From DASPPK01 sp041479575 (GTDB lineage: Archaea > Thermoproteota > Bathyarchaeia > Bathyarchaeales > Bathycorpusculaceae), in contig JBGOYH010000014.1 in the NCBI GenBank assembly GCA_041479575.1, forward strand, positions 1-22,047: a DNA stretch of 22,047 nt, given 5' to 3'. Position numbers and translations under genes: made by a program. Positions 14,885-21,668 of this stretch are shown one piece after another. Below the pieces are notes generated by a model that saw nothing but the letters and a program-made list of their open reading frames with translations, did not search any database and was not told the origin of the DNA. Position 1 is the first letter of the stretch; each line of letters begins with the position of its first letter.

Positions 14885-15769
14885 CTATTCTCGAACGCCT
14901 ATTTCATCACGTATACGATCATTGATCTCCTCTGTTGCCTTGAGCAATCTGGGTTTGTATCCTAGATCTTCTGAGAATCTTATGAACGCGCGTAGGTCTT
15001 TTGGTAAGCATTTGCCACCAAAAGCCCTTCCATGAATACTTCCATATTTTCCGATTCTTGGATCTTGCACTGCAGCCTCGGCCACTACGCGTGAATCGAT
15101 GCCGAGCCTCTTACAAATATAGAATATCTCATTCCAATAAGATATTCTCGTTGCGAGAGCGCAGTTGCTTGCGTACTTGATCATTTCAGCTGTTTCCAAG
15201 TCAACCCTGATTCTTGGGACCTCCAATGTCATGTAGAGACTCTCTAAAGTCTCTCCGGATTTCTTGTCGAATTCGCCGATTACTATTCTGTTCTCGTTGA
15301 AAAACTTCCTCTCGAAAGATTTTTCGTCGGTCCAACTGCCGCTGATCTCTGTCAAGAACTCTGGATTCACGCAGAGTCCTAATTGCTTTCCGACTTTTTT
15401 CCCACTAATCTTTTCCAGTAATGGAAGGACTTGCATTCGAGTCGTCGTCGGCACAACGGTGCTCTTCATAACCACGGTATGATATTCCTTTTTGTGTTTT
15501 AAACAAACAGATAAGTCGCTCACAACGGACCTGATATAGCTGAGATCTATCTTCATGTTTTTGTTTGGTGTTGGAACACAGATGAAAGAAAATGTCGAAT
15601 CATCTACTGCTTGTGCTATGCTTGTTGTTGCAGTAAAACCCAAATCACAAAGATTTCTCACTCTCTGCTCATTAACGTCATAAAAAATGACCGCATTGCC
15701 TAGTTTGCTCAATCCTTCCCCTACAACCGTTCCTACAAATCCGCTGCCTAATATAGATACTTTTGGCAT
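14885..15769 (-). CDS. UDP-glucose/GDP-mannose dehydrogenase family, short form
   Basis: Oxidises an NDP-hexose to the uronic acid with two NAD+, most likely UDP-glucose to UDP-glucuronate because it follows galU's product. Seen: the N-terminal NAD loop VSILGSGFVGTVVGEGLSKL, FICVPTPN, VMKSTVVPTTT, CVNPEFLTEISGSWTD, the central helix EMIKYASNCALA with K198 and N202, and the catalytic loop AFGGKCLPKDLRAF with C254 and D258. Length is 294 residues against about 430 for the usual enzyme: the whole C-terminal UDP-binding domain is missing, although the frame ends cleanly at a stop. Starts ATG 15769 with AGAGGTG. It may be a natural short form or a gene that lost its 3' part; galU follows after 52 bases with no remnant of the lost domain. 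Confidence 0.88.
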   Translation of the reverse strand: MPKVSILGSGFVGTVVGEGLSKLGNAVIFYDVNEQRVRNLCDLGFTATTSIAQAVDDSTFSFICVPTPNKNMKIDLSYIRSVVSDLSVCLKHKKEYHTVVMKSTVVPTTTRMQVLPLLEKISGKKVGKQLGLCVNPEFLTEISGSWTDEKSFERKFFNENRIVIGEFDKKSGETLESLYMTLEVPRIRVDLETAEMIKYASNCALATRISYWNEIFYICKRLGIDSRVVAEAAVQDPRIGKYGSIHGRAFGGKCLPKDLRAFIRFSEDLGYKPRLLKATEEINDRIRDEIGVRE

Positions 15770-15806
15770 GACCTAACACCTCTTTTGCTGTAATGTTATT
15801 TCAAAC

Positions 15807-16739
15807 TCACGCGGACGTATAAACCGCGTGCTTGTTTTGGGAGAATTTCTGGAAAAAGTACCCAAGAAAAACTGCTATCGTTGTAAGAACCAGCAATGAT
15901 CTCGTTTGGAAGGATTTGGTTTTGATGAAGGTTTTAGCTATAGACTTAAGATGCTCTGTTTCAATGTCAGAAGCCCTGTTTCCATATAACTTGCTCAGTG
16001 AGCCCTTGGTCTTTCCTTCAATGAAGGATCTTTTCAACATCTTAGTAATGACTAACCTTTCTCGGAATATTCTATGATAGACAATGGCTTTTGGATTCCA
16101 TAAAGTTACGTATCCATTCTTGATCATTCGGATTCCGATTTCGGATTCTTCTCCAGATATTGGATTCCGTTCATTATATCCATAATTCTCATTGAAGCCT
16201 TGGATTTTTAGCAGAATATCTCTTCGAAATGCAAGATTTGATCCAACACCATTTCTTACTTCAACTATTTCATTCATTGTCCAGGGTGTGCACCCAACTA
16301 TCCAGTTCAGCTCTCTTGGAAAATGTAAGCCAAAGCTTTCTGTTCCTTTTTCCCATTTGCAGATTACGGGTCCTGTAACTGATCCAATTTTCTCATTTTT
16401 GAAAGCGAAGAGCAGTTCCTCTAGCCATTGTGAATGAGGGATTGCATCGTCGTCTGTGTATGCTATGTATGGCGTATGGCTGTTATAGAGTGCTATGTTT
16501 CGAGCATTTGCGATACCTTTGTCATTAGGATTGAAAACCAATATTATTCGCCGATTATTGAAGTTTCTACGTTTCACAACGTTTGCGAGTCGCAGATAGT
16601 AGTGATGATTATCATTGACAACTACTACAATTTCAAAATCCTGTATTGTTTGGGTCTCCAAAGCTTTGAGAAGATCGATTACCCATCCAATGTAGCTCTC
16701 GCGGAAGGTCGAAATCGCGACTGTGATTCGATTTGACAA
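15807..16739 (-). CDS. Family 2 glycosyltransferase with C-terminal TM helix
   Basis: 310 residues; first gene of the glycan operon. GT-A motifs: RITVAISTFRESYIGWVIDL, FEIVVVVNDN, IILVFNPNDKGIANARNIAL, the metal motif YIAYTDDDAIPHSQWLEELL, CTPWTMNEIVEVRNGVGSNL and NPISGEESEIGIRM with the likely catalytic acid. The C-terminal LLVLTTIAVFLGYFFQKFS would anchor it on the inner membrane face. Start TTG 16739; AGAGATG 13 bases upstream is a poor ribosome site, so initiation is uncertain by a few codons. Upstream lies 315 bp without a gene, where a promoter for the whole operon would be expected but no clear TATA is seen. Confidence 0.9.
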   Translation of the reverse strand: MSNRITVAISTFRESYIGWVIDLLKALETQTIQDFEIVVVVNDNHHYYLRLANVVKRRNFNNRRIILVFNPNDKGIANARNIALYNSHTPYIAYTDDDAIPHSQWLEELLFAFKNEKIGSVTGPVICKWEKGTESFGLHFPRELNWIVGCTPWTMNEIVEVRNGVGSNLAFRRDILLKIQGFNENYGYNERNPISGEESEIGIRMIKNGYVTLWNPKAIVYHRIFRERLVITKMLKRSFIEGKTKGSLSKLYGNRASDIETEHLKSIAKTFIKTKSFQTRSLLVLTTIAVFLGYFFQKFSQNKHAVYTSA

Positions 16740-16850
16740 GACACTACATCTCTTTTGAAGCTTTCAGACTTCAAGCCACTCTTCAATTCGAGATTGATGC
16801 TAACTTGAGAGCATTTTCGCATGAACTGCTAATTGATGAAACTTCAGTTT

Positions 16851-16860
16851 GCGCGCGCGC
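16851..16860. repeat. GCGCGCGCGC motif (variant)
   Basis: Ten alternating G/C bases 112 bases upstream of the first gene of the glycan operon. Longest pure alternation in the window; variant of the dispersed palindrome. Confidence 0.8.
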
Positions 16861-16997
16861 CCTACAAAGATGGCCTCCGCCAAGCTTGTCAAGAGTCAAA
16901 GAGCAAAGACCCACTGAACTTGCATACGAAGGTCAATTTCACCCGACGGTTCCAAATGCTACGGTGGAATGCTTCGGTATGCCTATACAACCAAACA

Positions 16998-17043
16998 AGC
17001 GCGCATGCGTGTTCCTAAAATGGTCAAAAATGGTTTTAATTCG
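16998..17043 (+). mobile_element. Solitary end of the 186-bp inverted-repeat element
   Basis: AGCGCGCATGCGTGTTCC followed by TAAAATGGTCAAAAATGG and TTTTAATTCGG matches the element's left end with about 3 differences and the right end with about 4, so it looks closer to a consensus than either. Inner sequence (TTCGAGGAAG against TTCGAGAAGG) is also weakly alike. It points toward the epimerase gene, whose 3' end departs from its family within about 60 bases of it. The opposite end of the element is missing. Confidence 0.75.
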
Positions 17044-17054
17044 GTTTTGCCCGT

Positions 17055-17885
17055 TTATCCTGTGTTCGAGGAAGACAAAATACCCAAGAAATCAAGAACA
17101 GACACGGAGCCCAAAGCCTCACATACATAACGCGCCAAATCATTTATGCTCACGGATTTGCCTGTGCACACGTTAAAAACCTCGGTCCTCGAAGACTTGA
17201 AATCCAATGCTTTCTGCAAGGCAGCGACGACATCTTCTATGTTGATGAAATCCCTAGTCTGAGTTCCGTCACCATAAATCGTGAGGGGTTCACCCCGAAG
17301 CCCACTATTCACAAACTTCGTTATCACACCAGCATATTGATTCGCACCCTGTCCCGGTCCATACACGTTGAAAAACCTCAAAATCACACTGCTAACACCA
17401 TAACAATCAGAGAACATCTTGCAGTAATACTCCCCCGAAATCTTTGAAGCCGTGTAAGGCGACACAGGACGCAAATCATATTCCTCGCGCAACGGCAAAG
17501 GGTTACCATCACCGTAAACACCCGCCGAAGAAACAAACACAAACCTCCCAACCTTCTTCTTCACACACCCATCTAGAACGTTCAACGTGCCATTCACGTT
17601 AATGTCATTAGTCTCCATCGGTCTCTCAACAGATCCAGCCGGATCAACAAACGCAGCCAAATGAACGACGGCATCAACCCCGTCAAGAACGTCATCCACT
17701 ACTTTCCGGTCCCTAATATCACCCTTCACCACTTTTAAGCCCTCAGAATCCATCGAGCCCTCAAGATTCTTCATTTTGCCCGAACTAAAATCATCCAAGA
17801 CGACTACGTTCGCACCTTTCCGAACAAGACTTCGAACCAAATGAGAACCGATGAAACCAGCACCGCCAGTCACAAGAACAACCAT
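17055..17885 (-). CDS. NAD-dependent NDP-sugar epimerase/dehydratase, 3'-truncated
   Basis: Extended SDR of the UDP-glucose 4-epimerase type. Seen: VVLVTGGAGFIGSHLVRSLV (NAD loop), VVLDDFSSGK, VKGDIRD, VVHLAAFVDPAGSVERPMET, FVFVSSAGVYGD, SPYTASKISGEYY with catalytic Tyr144 and Lys148 (counting from ATG 17885), LRFFNVYGPGQGANQYAGVI and IYGDGTQTRDFINIEDVV. After DLARYVCEALG the sequence stops matching and ends in SVSVLDFLGILSS and a few more residues; the usual protein continues for another 30-40 residues. The lost part lies at the solitary element end. ATG 17885 is chosen over GTG 17891 because GAGGTG is then 5 bases upstream. Overlapping the DUF1616 gene's neighbourhood by a 24-base gap, it is the last gene of its operon. 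Active site is intact, so activity is possible. Confidence 0.88.
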   Translation of the reverse strand: MVVLVTGGAGFIGSHLVRSLVRKGANVVVLDDFSSGKMKNLEGSMDSEGLKVVKGDIRDRKVVDDVLDGVDAVVHLAAFVDPAGSVERPMETNDINVNGTLNVLDGCVKKKVGRFVFVSSAGVYGDGNPLPLREEYDLRPVSPYTASKISGEYYCKMFSDCYGVSSVILRFFNVYGPGQGANQYAGVITKFVNSGLRGEPLTIYGDGTQTRDFINIEDVVAALQKALDFKSSRTEVFNVCTGKSVSINDLARYVCEALGSVSVLDFLGILSSSNTG

Positions 17886-17909
17886 TTGCACACCTCAATG
17901 AGTGAAGCG

Positions 17910-18512
17910 CTAAGAGGTCGCCGTCATATTGAGCCAGAAACCAACGTACCTGCTATCGAAGTTGAAGGCATTGCTAGTCGTGTTGAACAACCACAGCTCC
18001 ATGAACAGCTCATAGAAATATCCATTGTCAACACTATCATGAGAAGCACTCTTGTCAACCACAACTGCAGCATCATTAATCGAGATCCCACCGACCGTGG
18101 ATAGGTCATTGACAAACGAAACGTTCGAAAACGAAAACTTCAAGCTTCCCTCCCACGTCTGTCCGTCCCCCAAGAAAACCCTATAGCTGTAGAGGGCAGG
18201 CAATGGACTCGCGACGCCTGCCGTTGAATTTGGCAAAGCATCAGTGCTGTTCCGAAGCTTCATTTCAACCTTGTAGTACGCGGAGCGGCCTAAATGATCT
18301 ATGATACCCAAGTAGACCAAATAATCCTTGCCAGCCGACACGTTGAACGGGTACCCCTCAGCCAAATGCGTGGGCCCCAAAACGTACAACTCCGAAAAGG
18401 GTTCTCCGCTAGGGGCACGCACAAACATCACGATAGTCGGCGAACTGAAAATCAACACGCCGATCAATCCGACCGCTAAGAAAACGATCTTCCAATTGTT
18501 CAGGGACCACAT
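17910..18512 (-). CDS. DUF1616 family membrane-anchored protein
   Basis: About 200 residues. N-terminal TM helix (WKIVFLAVGLIGVLIFSSPT), then an extracytoplasmic beta-sandwich-like domain with FSELYVLGPTHLAEGYPFNV, YLVYLGIIDHLGRSAYYKVE, WEGSLKFSFSNVSFVN and a C-terminal FYELFMELWLFNTTSNAFNF-type strand: the pattern of DUF1616, common in archaea, function unknown, often beside glycan-synthesis genes. Many N-x-S/T sites suggest a glycosylated surface protein. Start ATG 18512 overlaps the stop of the preceding gene as TGATG, with GAGGTGA about 8 bases before, so the two are translationally coupled. The sequence appears intact. Confidence 0.85.
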   Translation of the reverse strand: MWSLNNWKIVFLAVGLIGVLIFSSPTIVMFVRAPSGEPFSELYVLGPTHLAEGYPFNVSAGKDYLVYLGIIDHLGRSAYYKVEMKLRNSTDALPNSTAGVASPLPALYSYRVFLGDGQTWEGSLKFSFSNVSFVNDLSTVGGISINDAAVVVDKSASHDSVDNGYFYELFMELWLFNTTSNAFNFDSRYVGFWLNMTATS

Positions 18513-19002
18513 CAACCAGTCACCTCAGGACGACTCCTCATCATTCTCTTCAAGTAACCCCGGCTAAATCGACGCCAAACAAACAACAAAATTACCGCAA
18601 AAACCACGGAACCCACAACACTAAACACAATGGTCATCCATCAATTCCCTGCTGCCGCAATCGCATCACTCTTCAATACGCTGGCATCATTCCCGACCTC
18701 ATTGGCTAAGGATTTGTAAGTTGCCGCAAGACTTGCAGCGTTCGAATAATCACCTGCAGCTAAAGCCGTTTCAGCTTTAGTCAAATCGGACGCGGCATCA
18801 TTCAGTCTCGCCAACAACGCACTGACGTTAGATCCGCTCTGCTCAGCATCCACAACGCCGTTGAACGCGACCCGCAGAGCCTGATCGGCACTCGCAACTT
18901 GGTCAGAACCCTCCTGATACGTAACTGCAAAAGCCTTCTCCACGGCACAGATGCTACAGGAAACCATAGACCCGCTACAAGCAAGCTAATCCAGAACCGC
19001 AA
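18512..19002 (-). pseudogene. Secreted coiled-coil protein with C-terminal TM anchor, broken by two lesions
   Basis: Three pieces in order make one recognisable archaeal surface-protein type. (1) A signal peptide read from TTG 19002 behind GGAGG: RFWISLLVAGLWFPVASV. (2) In the next frame an Ala-rich helical domain, SADQALRVAFNGVVDAEQSG, SNVSALLARLNDAASDLTKA, AGDYSNAASLAATYKSLANE. (3) After an in-frame TGA at 18641-18643, WMTIVFSVVGSVVFAVILLF with the basic tail VWRRFSRGYLKRMMRSRPEV, ending at a TGA shared with the next start. Joining 1 and 2 needs one added base near 18935. Proteins with this layout are common in Bathyarchaeia-like genomes; that is from memory. An ATG at 18967 could still express piece 2 without export. 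Coupled to DUF1616 downstream. Confidence 0.7.
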
Positions 19003-19070
19003 TCCCCTTCCTCCGCGCACCTCTGCCGTTGCCTCGACGTGACCGACACATCCTATCCAATACCTCAGCT

Positions 19071-19439
19071 TCACACTCCGCGCGTGCTCGGATTTCTTTC
19101 CAATACTTCAATCATTTCAAGCAAATACTCAGCCGGATAGGTGTAATCCGCATCAACAAGAATAACATACTTGAAATCAAATCCACATGCATACCTTAAG
19201 CCTGTTCTTATGGCGTCCCCTTTGCCAAAACCATTCTGACGTATAACCTTCGCACCACTTAACTCAGCAACTCTAACCGTATTATCACGGCTCCCCCCAT
19301 CGACAACGAGGCAAAAAGGTCCATCCAAGATCCGCCTGGCTTCTTCCAAAGTGGGACCAATACCTTCTTCCTCATTCAAAGCAGCCACCATCAGCAACAT
19401 CGACGAACCAGCATGTGCCTTATTGTTTGTGGTTACCAC
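19071..19439 (-). pseudogene. DPM1-like GT2, 3'-truncated
   Basis: Only the donor-binding half remains: MLLMVAALNEEEGIGPTLEE, CLVVDGGSRDNTVRVAELSG, VIRQNGFGKGDAIRTGLRYA, YVILVDADYTYPAEYLLEMI (DAD metal motif). About 110-180 residues present in full members (compare the 231-residue GT2 at 4415-5110) are missing. The frame ends NPSTRGV at a CGCGCG. Start GTG 19439 is chosen over ATG 19478 because GGGAGGG lies 9 bases upstream and the family sequence begins shortly after. Without its acceptor half it is unlikely to be active. It would have been the first gene of the operon continuing with the coiled-coil protein, DUF1616 and epimerase. Confidence 0.8.
19078..19083. repeat. CGCGCG at the 3' break of a GT2 gene
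   Basis: Short member of the CG-alternating family; the truncated GT2 loses family similarity at the codons spelling it (STRGV). A second CGCGC lies at 19014-19018, just upstream of the coiled-coil gene's ribosome site. Confidence 0.5.
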
Positions 19440-19478
19440 TAGCCAGTCCCTCCCTGATGGGAGCAGACGAGAAAGCAT

Positions 19479-19778
19479 ACGCTAAAACAGGGCAAAAGCT
19501 GCCTTCTCCTCACCATCCCCTTCATTGGTGTGTGCAGAATAAAATAGACAATTGCCTGCTAAATAAGCCTAGCTGAAACATGATTCTATGTGCAAAAGCA
19601 CGTTTTCAACTCTTCAACCATACGATTTTGGCAAACAATTCAAGAGCCAGACTTCTGCGGGCAAAGGGGACACAACAAGAAAGGAGTCTTTCTTGCGGCT
19701 GGGTGAAAACTTGTTTCATATAATACGTTGGAACGTAAACCCAACCCACGAGGAAATTTGTCCGCCCACACTCCCGAG
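19479..19778. other. Intergenic region, nothing recognised
   Basis: 300 bases. A minus-strand TCTATTTTATTC-like stretch near 19536-19547 could be a TATA region for the truncated GT2. A plus-strand frame (19588-19860) crosses it but has no family-like features and its latter part lies antisense to the next gene. Confidence 0.4.
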
Positions 19779-20156
19779 CTATAGCGATTTCTTGCAGAAA
19801 TGCACTTCTCCATTCTTAACCTTACGAATTCTCAGGTCAACCTCCTTTCCAACCGCATAAGCAGTTTCCTCTATCAGCCTCCAAGGCTTCCCAAGACTTT
19901 CAGCCAGCTCCTGAGAAGTCACCATAAGCTTCGTCCCAGGCGGCGCACCCTCTGCCCTCCATATTTCGGTTCCATCCGGCAAACGTTCATAGGACGTAAC
20001 TGTTGGAGACTGAATCTCACTGAGAATCTTGAAGATTTGTTCACGATCAAAAGGATGCGGAACCGCGGAAGCATACCATGCCAATGATGGCCTATGTGTA
20101 GTGTCAACAATCCTTTTCACTCTTGAATCTAGTTGTCGACGCCGTCGTCCATCCAC
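19779..20156 (-). CDS. Unrecognised small protein, possibly a gene fragment
   Basis: 125 residues from GTG 20156. I do not recognise it. The C-terminal 95 residues look like a genuine protein: WYASAVPHPFDREQIFKILS, SYERLPDGTEIWRAEGAPPG, TKLMVTSQELAESLGKPWRL, ETAYAVGKEVDLRIRKVKNG. The first 18 or so (DGRRRRQLDSRVKRI) overlap the start of a plus-strand fragment and are probably not native, so the 5' part may have been lost. Predicted soluble alpha/beta with no TM segment. Neighbours give no hint of function. Confidence 0.45.
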   Translation of the reverse strand: MDGRRRRQLDSRVKRIVDTTHRPSLAWYASAVPHPFDREQIFKILSEIQSPTVTSYERLPDGTEIWRAEGAPPGTKLMVTSQELAESLGKPWRLIEETAYAVGKEVDLRIRKVKNGEVHFCKKSL

Positions 20157-20299
20157 TCTGCAGACTAAATAGAGGCTTCCGGGTGCTAGACGTCACCCTG
20201 CACGGATTGATTGAAAAGGATTTGGTCAAGACAGCACAGAAATTCGTACAGTACAACCTGCCAGCAATAATCAAAAAAATCCGCAAACTGGTCGAATAG
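20123..20299 (+). pseudogene. Short plus-strand coding fragment, C-terminal end of an unidentified gene
   Basis: From a possible TTG 20123 to TAG 20299 the frame reads NLVVDAVVHPLCRLNRGFRV, LDVTLHGLIEKDLVKTAQKF, VQYNLPAIIKKIRKLVE: regular alternation of hydrophobic and charged residues, a helical tail, and GC-rich third positions, all unlike a chance frame. There is no convincing ribosome site and a stop (TAG) lies a few codons upstream. It is followed by a pyrimidine-rich terminator, as expected for a true 3' end. Probably a 5'-truncated remnant abutting the equally truncated minus-strand gene. Family unknown. Confidence 0.45.
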
Positions 20300-20313
20300 G
20301 CCACGGACACGCG

Positions 20314-20340
20314 TTTCCTTCCCCCTCTTCTTTTGTTTTT
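20314..20340 (+). terminator. Pyrimidine-rich terminator after the plus-strand fragment
   Basis: TTTCCTTCCCCCTCTTC then TTTTGTTTTT, 15 bases after the stop at 20299. T-rich tracts end transcription in archaea. It supports the fragment having once been a plus-strand gene end. Confidence 0.5.
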
Positions 20341-20351
20341 AAAAACCACTT

Positions 20352-20361
20352 AGCGCGCGCT
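20352..20361. repeat. AGCGCGCGCT palindrome, copy 4 (exact)
   Basis: Between the convergent ends of the plus-strand fragment and the cohesin-dockerin gene, 30 bases past the latter's stop. Confidence 0.9.
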
Positions 20362-20370
20362 CGAACCTCA

Positions 20371-20390
20371 GTAGAAAAATAAAACAGGAA
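20371..20390 (-). terminator. T-rich terminator of the cohesin-dockerin gene
   Basis: Minus strand GTTTTATTTTTC directly follows the TAA stop, a typical archaeal poly-T termination tract. Confidence 0.5.
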
Positions 20391-21608
20391 TTACCTGGAA
20401 TGTCCGAAGCTGCTGCACAACAACAATGCATCGTAGATGTCCACGAATGTGTCGCCGTTAACGTCGGCGTCCTCATTCCAATTCATGTCTGAAGCCCGAG
20501 TTCCGAACGATTTTGCTAGCAATATGGTGTCTAACAGGTTGACGGCATTGTCGCAGTTTAGGTCACCGTTCAACGTGTTGGCGAAGTATCCGTCGATCGT
20601 GGCGTAAAGCAGCACGCTAAGGCTCGGGGGACTGGCCGCCCTAAAATCGGACAGATGGAGCAAGCATTTGCCATAGTCCTTCACTTGGAACGTGATGACT
20701 GCGATAGTATGATTTCCAAAGAACGGTTCGTAGCCTCCTGACAGAGCGCGCTGTACATCCGAGAAAAAGCCGTCATAATAAAATACGCCTTGTGCGTTGT
20801 CCCACTCCATGGTCAGTTCTATGTTGCCCCACTCATTCTCAGGAGTGACTTCATGCATGATCACATCTGTCGCGTTGACACACTCCAGCAGAGTCGAGTT
20901 CCAAGACAAGCTAAATCTAACGTACAGCATTCCCGAATGATTCGCGATACTGTCCAACTTTACCGCCACGGAGAACGTCTGTGCTCCTGGACTTTCGCTT
21001 ACTCGATGAGGATCAAGATATACCAGTACGTCTGCGGACTCTATCTGCGACGGAGGCAGCGGTGGAGGCGCAACGCTGTTGCTAAAGAATCCGCTGCCAT
21101 TTTCATGATCGATGGGGTCTGCATTCATATTAACCAGCTCCAAATCAACGAGATCCAAGCTGCAATTGCCAACGCCTGTAACCTGGAACCCGATGATTGC
21201 CATCGTGTGGTTGCCCGAGATCGGCAGATAACCGCTCTCTTTGGCTTCGACACCGTTAGTGTAGTCGTAAGCGTACCTGGCCACGCCGATAACGTTGTCA
21301 GTGTCCAGCCAGAGTCTCTGAATGTTGTCCCAAGCACTCCGCGGAGTTACCTCATGAAACATCACTTCGGAGATGTTGACTGCCGCCAGAACAGTCGGAT
21401 CCCACTTCAGCTTCCATTGAACACCAGCCAGATCAGCAACGTTATCCAGTTTCACTGAGACATTAAAGAACACTGGAGGGTCCACAACGCTGGGTGGATC
21501 AACGTAAACACGCACAGGCTCAACGGCCTTGGATGCTGGAAGCAGCATCATGAACGAAGACGAAACCAAAATAAAGAACAGGATCAACGATGCAATCTTA
21601 CCATTCAT
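20391..21608 (-). CDS. Secreted protein with two cohesin-like domains and a dockerin
   Basis: 405 residues. Signal peptide 1-28 (ASLILFFILVSSSFMMLLPA, cleavage near ASKA). Two repeats of a cohesin-type beta-sandwich at about 31-178 and 192-337: each has a VYVDPPSV or VYLDPHRV start, FNVSVKLDNVADLAGVQWKL-like strands, a WDPTVL or WNSTLL motif, a MFHEVTP or MHEVTPENEW loop, and a GNHTMAIIGFQV or GNHTIAVITFQV strand. A Pro linker (APPPLPPSQ) joins them. Residues 348-402 are a type I-like dockerin with two calcium loops: D349/N351/D353/D360 and D382/N384/D386/D393. Having both partners in one chain, it could self-assemble or crosslink surface proteins. No catalytic domain. Start ATG 21608 follows GTGGAG; a TCTTAATAG near 21649-21657 is the probable TATA. 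Confidence 0.9.
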   Translation of the reverse strand: MNGKIASLILFFILVSSSFMMLLPASKAVEPVRVYVDPPSVVDPPVFFNVSVKLDNVADLAGVQWKLKWDPTVLAAVNISEVMFHEVTPRSAWDNIQRLWLDTDNVIGVARYAYDYTNGVEAKESGYLPISGNHTMAIIGFQVTGVGNCSLDLVDLELVNMNADPIDHENGSGFFSNSVAPPPLPPSQIESADVLVYLDPHRVSESPGAQTFSVAVKLDSIANHSGMLYVRFSLSWNSTLLECVNATDVIMHEVTPENEWGNIELTMEWDNAQGVFYYDGFFSDVQRALSGGYEPFFGNHTIAVITFQVKDYGKCLLHLSDFRAASPPSLSVLLYATIDGYFANTLNGDLNCDNAVNLLDTILLAKSFGTRASDMNWNEDADVNGDTFVDIYDALLLCSSFGHSR

Positions 21609-21668
21609 GCAATCTCCACCCGACTAGATAACCTAAAGTGCACCTAGCTATTAAGAGTTTTTCCCATT

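Larger units (their letters stand above)
16740..17054. other. Gene-free segment with CG-rich motif and a solitary element end
   Basis: 315 bases between the GT2 start and the truncated epimerase end. It holds GCGCGCGCGC at 16851-16860 and one end of the inverted-repeat element at 16998-17043. A plus-strand frame spans it (16733-17176), but its composition is not protein-like. Between the two motifs the minus strand can be read as ALVWLYRHTEAFHRSIWNRR and onward to a stop, too short to judge. No complete partner end was found nearby. Confidence 0.55.

Noticed and set aside
16733..17176. 147-residue plus-strand frame upstream of the glycan operon
   Set aside because: It crosses the CG motif, the element end and the antisense of the epimerase, with no domain-like pattern or ribosome site.
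19588..19860. 90-residue plus-strand frame
   Set aside because: The second half is antisense to a more protein-like minus frame, and there is no ribosome site or domain signal.
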